Assembly: GCF_002291445.1 (NCBI RefSeq)
Contig: NZ_CP014137.1
Location: forward strand, 1,488,001 to 1,552,000
DNA: 64,000 nt
DNA from: Brenneria goodwinii
GTDB taxonomy: Bacteria > Pseudomonadota > Gammaproteobacteria > Enterobacterales > Enterobacteriaceae
Direction of reading: 5' to 3'
The translations under genes were made by a program, and so were the position numbers. The notes beneath the pieces are model-generated. The model was not told where the DNA came from, made no database searches, and was given only the letters and a program-made list of their open reading frames with translations. Of the stretch, positions 1 to 6,902 are shown piece by piece; within the stretch, counting starts at the first letter, position 1, and each line of letters starts with the position of its first letter.

Positions 1-1678
1 GAATTAACGCCATCGATGCCAGCATCTGGTTACCGATACCGAACAGCGGCCACAATGTGTTGATCCCGCCCAGCGGATCGATCACCCCTTGGTAAACGAA
101 GAACCCCCAACCCGCGACGGCAACCGTGGTTCCGGCCAAATTACCCAGCCACGAATGACTGTTCGCCAGCCTTGGGATCACCACGCCCACCAGATCCTGC
201 ACCATAAAGCGGCAGGCGCGGGTACCGGCATCCACCGCGGTGAGAATGAACAGGGCTTCGAAGAGAATGGCGAAGTGATACCAGAACGCCATCATGGCCC
301 GGCTATTAAAAATTTCGGTAATGATAAAGGCCATGCCCACGGCGAAGGTGGGGGCGCCGCCTGCGCGCGACAGCACCGAGGCTTCGCCTACGTCGCTGGC
401 AATGCCGGCAAGCGCTTCCGGCGTAATGACGAATCCCCAACTATTAATAACCTGAGACGCGTTTTCCACCGTGGTGCCGATCAATGCCGCCGGCGAGTTC
501 ATGGCGAAATAGACGCCGGGTTCAATTACCGAGGCGCAGATTAACGCCATAATGGCCACAAAAGATTCCATCAGCATTGCGCCGTAACCGATGAAGCGGA
601 TGTGGCTCTCACGCTCAACCAGCTTCGGCGTCGTTCCGCTGGAAACTAATGCATGGAAACCAGAAATTGCGCCACAGGCGATAGTAATAAACAGGAAGGG
701 AAACAGGCTGCCGGAGAATACCGGGCCGCTGCCGTCGATAAAGCGGGAAACGGCGGGCATTTTCATTTCCGGCATGGCGAAGACGATGCCAACCGCCAAC
801 CCGACAATAACGCCGATTTTCAGGAAGGTGGAGAGATAATCACGCGGCGCCAGCAACAGCCAGACCGGCAGTACCGAGGCGATGAAGCCGTAAATGACCA
901 GCGCCCAGGTCAACGAGGTTCCTTTTAATGTAAAGAACGGCCCCCAGTACGGATGCGCGGCAATGTTGCCGCCATAAACAATCGCCAACATCATCAGCAC
1001 AAAACCGATAATGGATACCTCCGCGATTTTCCCAGGGCGTAGGAAACGCATATACACGCCCATAAATAGCGCAATCGGGATGGTTGCGGCGATGGTGAAC
1101 AATCCCCACGGGCTGTCTGCCAGCGCTTTTACCACCACCAGCGCCAGCGCCGACAGGATGATGATCATCACGCCCAGAGCGCCAAGCATGGTGATGACGC
1201 CGGCAAAGGCGCCCAGCTCCTGTTTCGCCATCTCTCCCAACGAGCGCCCGTCGCGGCGAGTGGAAATAAATAACACCAGGAAGTCCTGCACCGCGCCGGC
1301 AAGCATGACGCCCACCAGGATCCAGATCGTTCCGGGCAGAAAGCCCATCTGGGCGGCGAGGATGGGGCCAACCAGCGGTCCGGCTCCCGCAATCGCCGCA
1401 AAATGGTGGCCGAACAGTACCCATTTATTGGTTGGGACATAGTCCAATCCGTCATTATGGCGTTCCGCCGGTGTTAAGCGACGGTCATCAAGTTCGAAAA
1501 CTTTCTTGGCAATAAACAGGCTATAGAAACGATAAGCAATGCTGTAACACGCTACGGATGCGACAACCAACCATACGGCATTCACATGTTCACCGCGACT
1601 CAAAGCCAGCATAGCGAACGCGACGGCGCCTGCCAGGCCGACCAACAGCCAGATCACGATGCTCTTGACGTTATTCAT
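1..1678 (-). CDS. cstA: CstA-family carbon starvation / peptide-pyruvate transporter (3' end outside window)
   Basis: Inner-membrane transporter of the CstA/BtsT family, which takes up peptides or pyruvate on carbon starvation. The reverse frame from the ATG at 1678 is open to the window edge (559 codons; the family is about 700 residues, so roughly the last fifth is missing). Near the N-terminus it shows NDGLDYVPTNKWVLFGHHFA and AGAGPLVGP, later APRDYLSTFLKIG and FLFITIACG, all CstA hallmarks, with many hydrophobic helices. A GGAG ribosome site lies about 10 nt before the ATG. The N-terminus MNNVKS and overall wording fit CstA better than BtsT, but the paralogue is not excluded. The gene lies downstream of rnb on the same strand, behind a hairpin and about 250 bp, so it is probably a separate transcription unit. 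Confidence 0.9.
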   Translation of the reverse strand, partial: MNNVKSIVIWLLVGLAGAVAFAMLALSRGEHVNAVWLVVASVACYSIAYRFYSLFIAKKVFELDDRRLTPAERHNDGLDYVPTNKWVLFGHHFAAIAGAGPLVGPILAAQMGFLPGTIWILVGVMLAGAVQDFLVLFISTRRDGRSLGEMAKQELGAFAGVITMLGALGVMIIILSALALVVVKALADSPWGLFTIAATIPIALFMGVYMRFLRPGKIAEVSIIGFVLMMLAIVYGGNIAAHPYWGPFFTLKGTSLTWALVIYGFIASVLPVWLLLAPRDYLSTFLKIGVIVGLAVGIVFAMPEMKMPAVSRFIDGSGPVFSGSLFPFLFITIACGAISGFHALVSSGTTPKLVERESHIRFIGYGAMLMESFVAIMALICASVIEPGVYFAMNSPAALIGTTVENASQVINSWGFVITPEALAGIASDVGEASVLSRAGGAPTFAVGMAFIITEIFNSRAMMAFWYHFAILFEALFILTAVDAGTRACRFMVQDLVGVVIPRLANSHSWLGNLAGTTVAVAGWGFFVYQGVIDPLGGINTLWPLFGIGNQMLASMALI

Positions 1679-1894
1679 AACAACGACTCCTTCGTTATTC
1701 AGGAAGATGTGTAGCACGACTGTTAATGCAATTTAACCATAGTGGGTTTGATGCCGAAGAGAAGGGCGTGAATGAGAAACTGTGAGCGACTATGAATTTA
1801 TGTAAGGAAATTTAAATGTTAAAGCGAGGCGGGGGACGCAAGATGAACGATGACGTCGTGGGAATTCGCCGTTAATGGCGGAACTGAAATAGAC

Positions 1895-1915
1895 GCCGCC
1901 TCATGGCGAGGCGGC
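1895..1915 (-). terminator. Hairpin after rnb
   Basis: GCCGCCTC (1895-1902) pairs with GAGGCGGC (1908-1915) across a 5-nt loop, 12 bp after the rnb stop codon. Read on the minus strand it is followed by a short T-containing stretch rather than a strong U-tract, so it could be a weak terminator or an mRNA 3'-end stabiliser. Confidence 0.55.
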
Positions 1916-1927
1916 ATCGGAAGAGAA

Positions 1928-3862
1928 CTACGCGGCAGGTTTGGCGATGACGCTACGAGTTTCGAGGCGAACTTCGGTAATGACGACATCAAGGGTATCG
2001 CCCTGACGGTAAACTTCTTCGCCTTTTACCGACACCGTACCGGTATCCTGACTGCAGACTAATTCATCACGCACCGCGTGGATAAAGGATGAAGGAATAA
2101 AGGCCACCGCGCCGTTATCCAGCAGGCGCACGCGCAGTCCGCCACGGGTAATATCCATGATCTCCGCCGGGAAACGCGTACCGGTTCCTGCCTTATCTTT
2201 AAGGAAACGGGCGTATAGCCAGTCGCCGACATCCCGTTCCGCCATCCGGTTAAGACGACGGCGCTCCGCCAGCAGCACGGTCACGTCATCCTGAGGCTTC
2301 TCTGCCGGTTGTCCGGCGATCGCGGCCTTCAGCAAGCGATGGTTGATCATATCGCCGTATTTACGAATCGGCGACGTCCAGGTGGCGTAGGCTTCCAGGC
2401 CCAGACCAAAATGCGGCCCCGGCGCAGTGCTGACTTCGGCGAATGATTGGAAGCGGCGTATCCGGTTATCCAGGAACTGAGTGGGTTGGGCATCTAATTC
2501 CCGGCGCAGGGAACAGAAACCGTCAAGCGTCAATAACGCCTGAGGATCGGCCTTGATACCGAACGAATCCAATACCGCGACCGCCTGTTCGACGGATGCC
2601 GGGTCAAAGCCGTTGTGAACGTTGTAGATACCAAAGCCCAGTTTGTCGCGCAGCACAATGGCGGCGCAGACGTTAGCGGCGATCATCGCCTCTTCGACGA
2701 TGCGGTTGGCGATGCGTCTGGGTTCAACGACGATATCCAGCACTTCGCCTTTTTCTCCCAGCAGGAAGCGATAGTCCGGACGGTCTTTGAAGACCAGCGC
2801 ATGGATGGTGCGCCATTCACTGCGGGCCAGACAGACGCGATGCAGCAGACGGAGTTGTTCGGCAATCGCTTCGCTTGGCGGCTGCCATTCACCTTGCTGC
2901 TCCAGCCAGTCGGATACGTCGTCATAGGCCAGTTTGGCTTTGGATTCGATCCAGGCGGCAAAGAACTGAATATCATCACCCAGCGCACCGTCGGCGGCGA
3001 TAGTGACGCGGCAGGCAAGCACCGGGCGGCGTTCATCGGGCCGCAATGAGCAGATATCGTCCGATAACTGGCGCGGCAGCATCGGGATATTGAAGCCGGG
3101 CAGATAGTTGGTGAAAGCGCGCTGGCGGGCAATATTGTCCAGTTCGCTACCGGCCTCAACGTAAGCGGTGGGATCGGCAATAGCGATAGTTAACTGCAGC
3201 GAACCATCGCCGTTGTCCTGCACATAGAGTGCATCATCCATGTCTTCGGTGCTGGCACTGTCTATGGTAACGAAGTTCAGGGCGGTCAGATCTTCACGCA
3301 CCAGCGAACCATCGTTACGTTCAGTAGCGTCGCCCTCGGGCGCCGCACGTTCCAGATTGTGACGTGACAGTGTCACCCACCACGGCGCCAGCGGATCGTC
3401 GCCAGTGGTGATGTATTGCGTTAATTCGGCATGAAAGCCGCGATCGCCTTTGAGCGGATGACGACGCATTTCAGCCACCGCCCAGTCGCCATCCTGAAAC
3501 GTATGGCCGATGTCGCGGGCGGGACGGCAGGAGATCGCGTCTTTTAATAACGGATGGTCGGGAACAATGGATAAACGATCGTCTTTTTTCTGAACGCGGC
3601 CAACAAAACGGCTCAGGAATGGCTCAATCAGCGTTTCCGGCTCGGCGATTTCGCGATCTTTTTCTGTGTGCAGCGCGGCAGTGATGCGGTCGCCGTGCAT
3701 CACTTTTTTCATATGCGGCGGCGGGATGAAATAGCTTTTTTGTGCGTCAGCTTCAAGAAAGCCAAACCCTTTATCAGTGCCTTTGACGACACCTTCAACC
3801 CGTGGCGTCTGAGAGTGAAGTTGCTGTTTTAGCTGTGCAAGCAGCGGATTATCTTGAAACAT
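1928..3862 (-). CDS. rnb: Exoribonuclease II (RNase II)
   Basis: Processive 3'-5' hydrolytic exoribonuclease that degrades single-stranded RNA in the cytoplasm. It is 644 residues, the same length as the E. coli enzyme, with the same N-terminus (MFQDNPLLAQLKQQL). Domain order: two N-terminal cold-shock-type domains (about 1-170), the central RNB catalytic domain containing TIDSASTEDMDDAL with the clustered metal-binding aspartates, and a C-terminal S1 domain (about 560-640). The ATG at 3862 is the only sensible start. In E. coli rnb lies close to fabI and the sap genes. Here fabI is 15.5 kb away, with accessory genes in between, which marks this as the left border of an insertion-prone interval. 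Confidence 0.97.
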   Translation of the reverse strand: MFQDNPLLAQLKQQLHSQTPRVEGVVKGTDKGFGFLEADAQKSYFIPPPHMKKVMHGDRITAALHTEKDREIAEPETLIEPFLSRFVGRVQKKDDRLSIVPDHPLLKDAISCRPARDIGHTFQDGDWAVAEMRRHPLKGDRGFHAELTQYITTGDDPLAPWWVTLSRHNLERAAPEGDATERNDGSLVREDLTALNFVTIDSASTEDMDDALYVQDNGDGSLQLTIAIADPTAYVEAGSELDNIARQRAFTNYLPGFNIPMLPRQLSDDICSLRPDERRPVLACRVTIAADGALGDDIQFFAAWIESKAKLAYDDVSDWLEQQGEWQPPSEAIAEQLRLLHRVCLARSEWRTIHALVFKDRPDYRFLLGEKGEVLDIVVEPRRIANRIVEEAMIAANVCAAIVLRDKLGFGIYNVHNGFDPASVEQAVAVLDSFGIKADPQALLTLDGFCSLRRELDAQPTQFLDNRIRRFQSFAEVSTAPGPHFGLGLEAYATWTSPIRKYGDMINHRLLKAAIAGQPAEKPQDDVTVLLAERRRLNRMAERDVGDWLYARFLKDKAGTGTRFPAEIMDITRGGLRVRLLDNGAVAFIPSSFIHAVRDELVCSQDTGTVSVKGEEVYRQGDTLDVVITEVRLETRSVIAKPAA

Positions 3863-4203
3863 AGCGTCCAGAAATACGGTTATAAGTAGCTCGATTAGCG
3901 GCTGACAGTTTTACGCGAATCGGGTGTCGGCGGCAAGCGTTGATAGCAGGATAATTGACTGAGACGAAATAAGGCTGCGGGCATGCGTGATGCCGATCGC
4001 TTAAGAAAGCAAAGATGCGAGACGGCCGGGGTATTCGTCGGCCAGTTGATAACCCGCCAATCAACTTTCCCTCCTCAGAAAATCCAACTCGCAGGACTGT
4101 GTAACCGGGCAGCGGGACATGCCTCAATTATCATATAACCAGAAGGGAATTGCAGGCTAATGAAATGAAAAGTAATGCTTTTAAGTCGAATTAAAGATCG
4201 GCG
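3863..4203. other. Intergenic region upstream of rnb
   Basis: About 340 bp without a convincing gene. It must contain the rnb promoter. The right end runs into the PAAR-like remnant, whose reading frame is blocked by a TAA at 4192-4194, so the missing N-terminal part of that protein is not encoded here. Open frames on the minus strand give low-complexity, non-homologous peptides. Confidence 0.5.
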
Positions 4204-4370
4204 GTGCTATGGGAGGGGATAACGTCGGCAGTTGATTGTTCGCTCGTTATATGTGGTTGTCCGCCAGGCGCGAACAGAGTGATAGCGCCCGTAGGGCAGT
4301 GGCTTGGTCAAGGGCCGTCCCCGGCGCAGACAGCGCGGGAAAAGCGTTTGACCATGCTGGCAGGCAGCGC
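4204..4370 (+). pseudogene. Remnant of a PAAR-type effector N-terminus, out of frame with the toxin body
   Basis: Reading from a GTG at 4204 gives a peptide containing CGCPPGANRVIAPVGQWLGQ and then GPSPAQTAREK. This resembles the segment that closes the PAAR module and begins the linker in PAAR-pyocin_S effectors. The rest of the PAAR domain is missing (in-frame TAA at 4192), and the frame differs from that of the downstream toxin (4236-5453). The switch to the downstream frame, which reads QREPHSNFAGMAFFQ, would have to fall at about 4330-4370. Seen: two frames each carrying part of a plausible linker. Inferred: a 5' deletion plus a frameshift. The family match is from memory, not from a search. 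Confidence 0.45.
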
Positions 4371-5453
4371 GAACCCCACAGCAATTTTGCCGGTATGGCT
4401 TTTTTTCAGGCGGCTCCTGCCGCTGCTCCCGATGTCCCGCAACAAGCTCAAACCGGCAAAAAGAATCACTTCGCACAAGATCTCCCGCAACTGAAGAAAC
4501 GCGGCGCGTTATATAAATGGTGGTTCGGCAATCACGAGGAAATGGACTATCAGGCGGCGTTGGCGGCAGCGACAAGCGTCGCCCGAGTTCAGACCGCCAC
4601 GGCGGGAGCCAGCATTCTTGAACCGATAGTCGGAAACATTGCGGTGAGGGGAACGTGGGCTGTGCGTGCTGCGGGTGTTGCCGTTGGCGGTGTCGGCGCA
4701 CCATTAGCCGGATTACTGGTTGGGATGATGCCCGGCAGGCTGAATGACGGCGAGCAGGATTTTATCGACCGTATGCGGCTGGAGCAGATGCGGGAAGCGC
4801 CGACGCGCGCCCGGTTTACCTGGGAAAACGATAGCCACGGCAATCCGGTTCCGCACGGTTGGCATACCCCGCCGGGTAAGGACCGCGTGCGGGTACGGAA
4901 AATGGCGTGGAACGATACCCGGCAGGCGTATACCTTCACCACGGAAGAAGATAACCCGGTCACTATCATCTGGACGCCAGACAGCTCAGGCGTGAGAGTA
5001 CCGGCAAATACAGGCAACCAAACACAGCCACCGCTGCCGAATCCGGTGATCGTTGACCCGCTGCCGGACAATACCGGCATTGAGAGCACGACCAGCCCGG
5101 AGCCGGAAGAGAAGGCATTCGCGGACTATATTCTGATTTTGCCCCTGCCGGATATTCCGCCGATCTATATTTACCTAAATGCGGATCATAAATACTATGC
5201 TCCACCGAAAGGAATCCCTCCATTACCTGCGTATCCTGATGCTAAAAAAGCTCAAGCGAAAACGCCTGTTAAAGGTGGCGGTAAATTGCGTAATCGTTGG
5301 AAAGATTCAAGGGGTAAAATTTATGAATGGGATTCCCAACATGGCATGGTCGAAGTTTATGATCGCTCGGGGCGTAACCATTTAGGTGAGTTTAATCACA
5401 TTACGGGTGAGCAAACGAAGCCTTCTGATCCAACCAGAAAGGTAGAAAAATAA
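4236..5453 (+). CDS. Pyocin_S-type toxin with C-terminal colicin E3-like 16S rRNase domain (5'-truncated effector)
   Basis: The open frame is 405 residues; only the part from about residue 45 looks authentic, and the real start is uncertain (ATG 4395 is one option, with no good ribosome site). Residues about 90-290 resemble the S-type pyocin domain (WENDSHGNPVPHGWHTPPGK; DNPVTIIWTPDSSG). A proline-rich linker leads to a basic C-terminal domain with KIYEWDSQHG, matching the cytotoxic domain of colicin E3 and cloacin DF13, which cut 16S rRNA in the decoding centre. The four E3 catalytic residues are present at identical spacing: D366, H369, E373 and R401 here, against D510, H513, E517 and R545 in E3. 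No colicin receptor-binding or translocation domain is seen. The family is normally delivered by a T6SS through an N-terminal PAAR, which is broken here. The stop codon overlaps the next start (TAATG), so toxin and partner are coupled. Confidence 0.8.
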   Translation: MFARYMWLSARREQSDSARRAVAWSRAVPGADSAGKAFDHAGRQREPHSNFAGMAFFQAAPAAAPDVPQQAQTGKKNHFAQDLPQLKKRGALYKWWFGNHEEMDYQAALAAATSVARVQTATAGASILEPIVGNIAVRGTWAVRAAGVAVGGVGAPLAGLLVGMMPGRLNDGEQDFIDRMRLEQMREAPTRARFTWENDSHGNPVPHGWHTPPGKDRVRVRKMAWNDTRQAYTFTTEEDNPVTIIWTPDSSGVRVPANTGNQTQPPLPNPVIVDPLPDNTGIESTTSPEPEEKAFADYILILPLPDIPPIYIYLNADHKYYAPPKGIPPLPAYPDAKKAQAKTPVKGGGKLRNRWKDSRGKIYEWDSQHGMVEVYDRSGRNHLGEFNHITGEQTKPSDPTRKVEK

Positions 5454-5704
5454 TGATCATATATACCATTGATGCATATAGTAAAACAGACGAAGATTTA
5501 CTTTTTGAAGTTGATATTCCAGCGGATAAACTGGCAGAAGTAGCCCAAATTATGGGATGGAGCGAGGAAGATAAGACCGAATTCTCACTCGGTATTGGTG
5601 TATATAATATCAATAAAAATCAAGCTCTTTGCTTAGAAAAATTGCTAGATAAAAAATTCTACTCATCTGATCTTACCCTACAACTTTCCGGTGGCAGCAT
5701 TTAA
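5453..5704 (+). CDS. Putative immunity protein for the E3-type toxin (not ImmE3-like)
   Basis: An 83-residue acidic protein (15 Asp/Glu against 7 Lys) whose start codon overlaps the toxin stop by one base (TAATG), implying translational coupling. Position, size and charge are those of a nuclease-bacteriocin immunity protein that would cap the basic RNase domain. The sequence (MIIYTIDAYSKTDEDLLFEV, ending LTLQLSGGSI) does not resemble the colicin E3/cloacin immunity family as I know it. It resembles small uncharacterised proteins found beside polymorphic toxins, possibly DUF7683, but this was not searched. Base composition is more AT-rich than the core genes, as is the toxin 3' end, suggesting that toxin tip and immunity were acquired together. 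Confidence 0.65.
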   Translation: MIIYTIDAYSKTDEDLLFEVDIPADKLAEVAQIMGWSEEDKTEFSLGIGVYNINKNQALCLEKLLDKKFYSSDLTLQLSGGSI

Positions 5705-5734
5705 CTACGAAGACCCTGGAATTTTGTAGCCCAA

Positions 5735-5761
5735 AGCAGCACATCTATTTTGTGTGCTGCT
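5735..5761 (+). terminator. Hairpin after the immunity gene
   Basis: AGCAGCACA (5735-5743) pairs over 9 bp with TGTGCTGCT (5753-5761) around a 9-nt loop, 30 bp after the immunity stop codon. No U-tract follows, so it is a weak terminator candidate. Confidence 0.45.
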
Positions 5762-6045
5762 CTACAGCCTATACCTTCGGTAACATCAGGCAGTTTTTGT
5801 CTTGCGCATAGCTGCGTGCTCTATGCCGTTGGCTGGCTCCCTTGTCAAAGGGCTGTCTCTGATACACAAATGTAGGAGCTATGACGGGGTTTGCCGTTAT
5901 CCGGCGTCTGAGCCCCCTATGTCGGGCGCGTGCTGCGAGGCAGCATGAAAATAGCGGCATTGTGGCGCACGAAACTATCTCCAAGTCCGCATAAAAATGT
6001 GACTAAGAGACAGAGTCAAAGGGGAGGCGCTAACCCGGCACTTAT
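5762..6045. other. Non-coding remnant DNA with a possible IS4/IS50-type end
   Basis: No gene is supported between the immunity hairpin and the VOC gene. At 5853-5872 the sequence CTGTCTCTGATACACAAATG resembles the outside end of IS50 (CTGACTCTTATACACAAGT), which suggests a solo end left by an IS4-family element. No transposase and no second end were found nearby. Confidence 0.35.
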
Positions 6046-6417
6046 TTATTTTTCGGCTGGTGCGAAAACACGCAGACGGTGGCCATCCGGATCGGCGGCG
6101 ACAAAAGTGTAGCCAAAATCCAGATGCGTCGGTGTTTGAATCATCTCCAGCCCACGCTGGCTCCATGAAGCGTAAAGGATATCGACTTCCTCATTATTGG
6201 TCGCGGAGAAAGCCAGCTCGCCTCCGCCTCCGGCTGCCGATGATGCCGGTTCAACGGTATGCTTCGACCATAATCCCAGCATCACCCCGCTATCAAGGGC
6301 GAACATGGCGAAAGTAGGCGAGGCTTCAAGTGGCGGCGTATTAAGCAAATCAGTATAAAAACGGACGCTGTTCGCCGGGCTGTCTACATACAAAATAATC
6401 ATGTTAGGGTGAGTCAT
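6046..6417 (-). CDS. VOC-family (glyoxalase/bleomycin-resistance fold) protein
   Basis: 123 residues, the size of a single VOC module made of two beta-alpha-beta-beta-beta repeats. It begins MTHPNMIILYVDSPANSVRF, the usual first strand and helix, and ends FVAADPDGHRLRVFAPAEK, the usual last strand with the D-P-D-G-H-R-L-R-V-F signature. The family includes metal-dependent lyases, dioxygenases and drug-binding proteins; the substrate here is unknown. A perfect 9-bp inverted repeat lies 71 bp upstream (6488-6510), and beyond it is a truncated YafY-like regulator on the same strand. In relatives as I recall them, a YafY-type regulator next to a VOC gene controls it, so loss of the regulator may have left this gene constitutive. 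Confidence 0.8.
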   Translation of the reverse strand: MTHPNMIILYVDSPANSVRFYTDLLNTPPLEASPTFAMFALDSGVMLGLWSKHTVEPASSAAGGGGELAFSATNNEEVDILYASWSQRGLEMIQTPTHLDFGYTFVAADPDGHRLRVFAPAEK

Positions 6418-6487
6418 GAGGATTCTCCATATGGGTCGTAAACGCTGAGGCAGGGGGATCTGCCGGCACGACGCATAATAACGCGCG

Positions 6488-6510
6488 CTACTGACAGTTT
6501 TTGTCAGTAG
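6488..6510. promoter_or_regulatory. Perfect inverted repeat, probable operator of the VOC gene
   Basis: CTACTGACA (6488-6496), GTTTT spacer, TGTCAGTAG (6502-6510): a perfect 9+9 palindrome upstream of the VOC gene and just past the stop of the YafY-like fragment. The form suits a dimeric HTH regulator such as the YafY/WYL type; a hairpin role is also possible. Confidence 0.5.
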
Positions 6511-6523
6511 TGCGTCTGGAATA

Positions 6524-6796
6524 TTACCGCCATGAGGTTATTGCGGCGGAATCCCTTCCGCCTTCGATTTCTTCCTCTGAAAACATCAGCGGCGGCAGCA
6601 TAAAGCCGGGCCGTAAAACGTAACCCAACCCAGGTTCGCCCTCAATGTCCGCGCCTTGCGCCTGCAACGTGCCAATATCGCGATAGAGGGTACGCAGACT
6701 GATCCCCAGTTCCGCCGCCAAATTCGCGCCGGTCACCGGGAAACGGTGGTTGCGTAGAATCTGAATCAAATCAAGTAAACGTTGTGCGCGGGACAT
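6524..6796 (-). pseudogene. Truncated YafY-type (HTH-11/WYL) transcriptional regulator
   Basis: Starting at the ATG at 6796, the product has a clean DeoR/HTH-11 N-terminus (MSRAQRLLDLIQILRNHRFP, then ELGISLRTLYRDIGTLQAQG) and the beginning of the linker (LPPLMFSEEEIE). It then breaks into an unrelated 12-residue tail and stops. Full-length YafY-like proteins are about 230 residues with a C-terminal WYL ligand-sensing domain, which is absent here. An upstream ATG at 6829 adds 11 residues without family resemblance. The break falls near 6560, so this looks like a deletion or frameshift that removed about 60% of the gene. The DNA-binding part might still be made. Confidence 0.75.
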
Positions 6797-6902
6797 TCGG
6801 TGACACTTTTTTCTGCCGATAGGGAACACCTATTCAACCATATCCCCGCGGCGATTGGCAGCGTGGGCCGCGATTCACGCCGGCCCACTCGCAGGCTGAT
6901 GG

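Noticed and set aside
89..1442. Several frames of 80-190 codons in the first 1.5 kb
   Set aside because: All are shadows of the CstA-family gene, whose frame is open from 1678 to the window edge.
3849..4127. 92-codon minus-strand ORF upstream of rnb
   Set aside because: Overlaps the rnb start, has no family features and would fill the promoter region.
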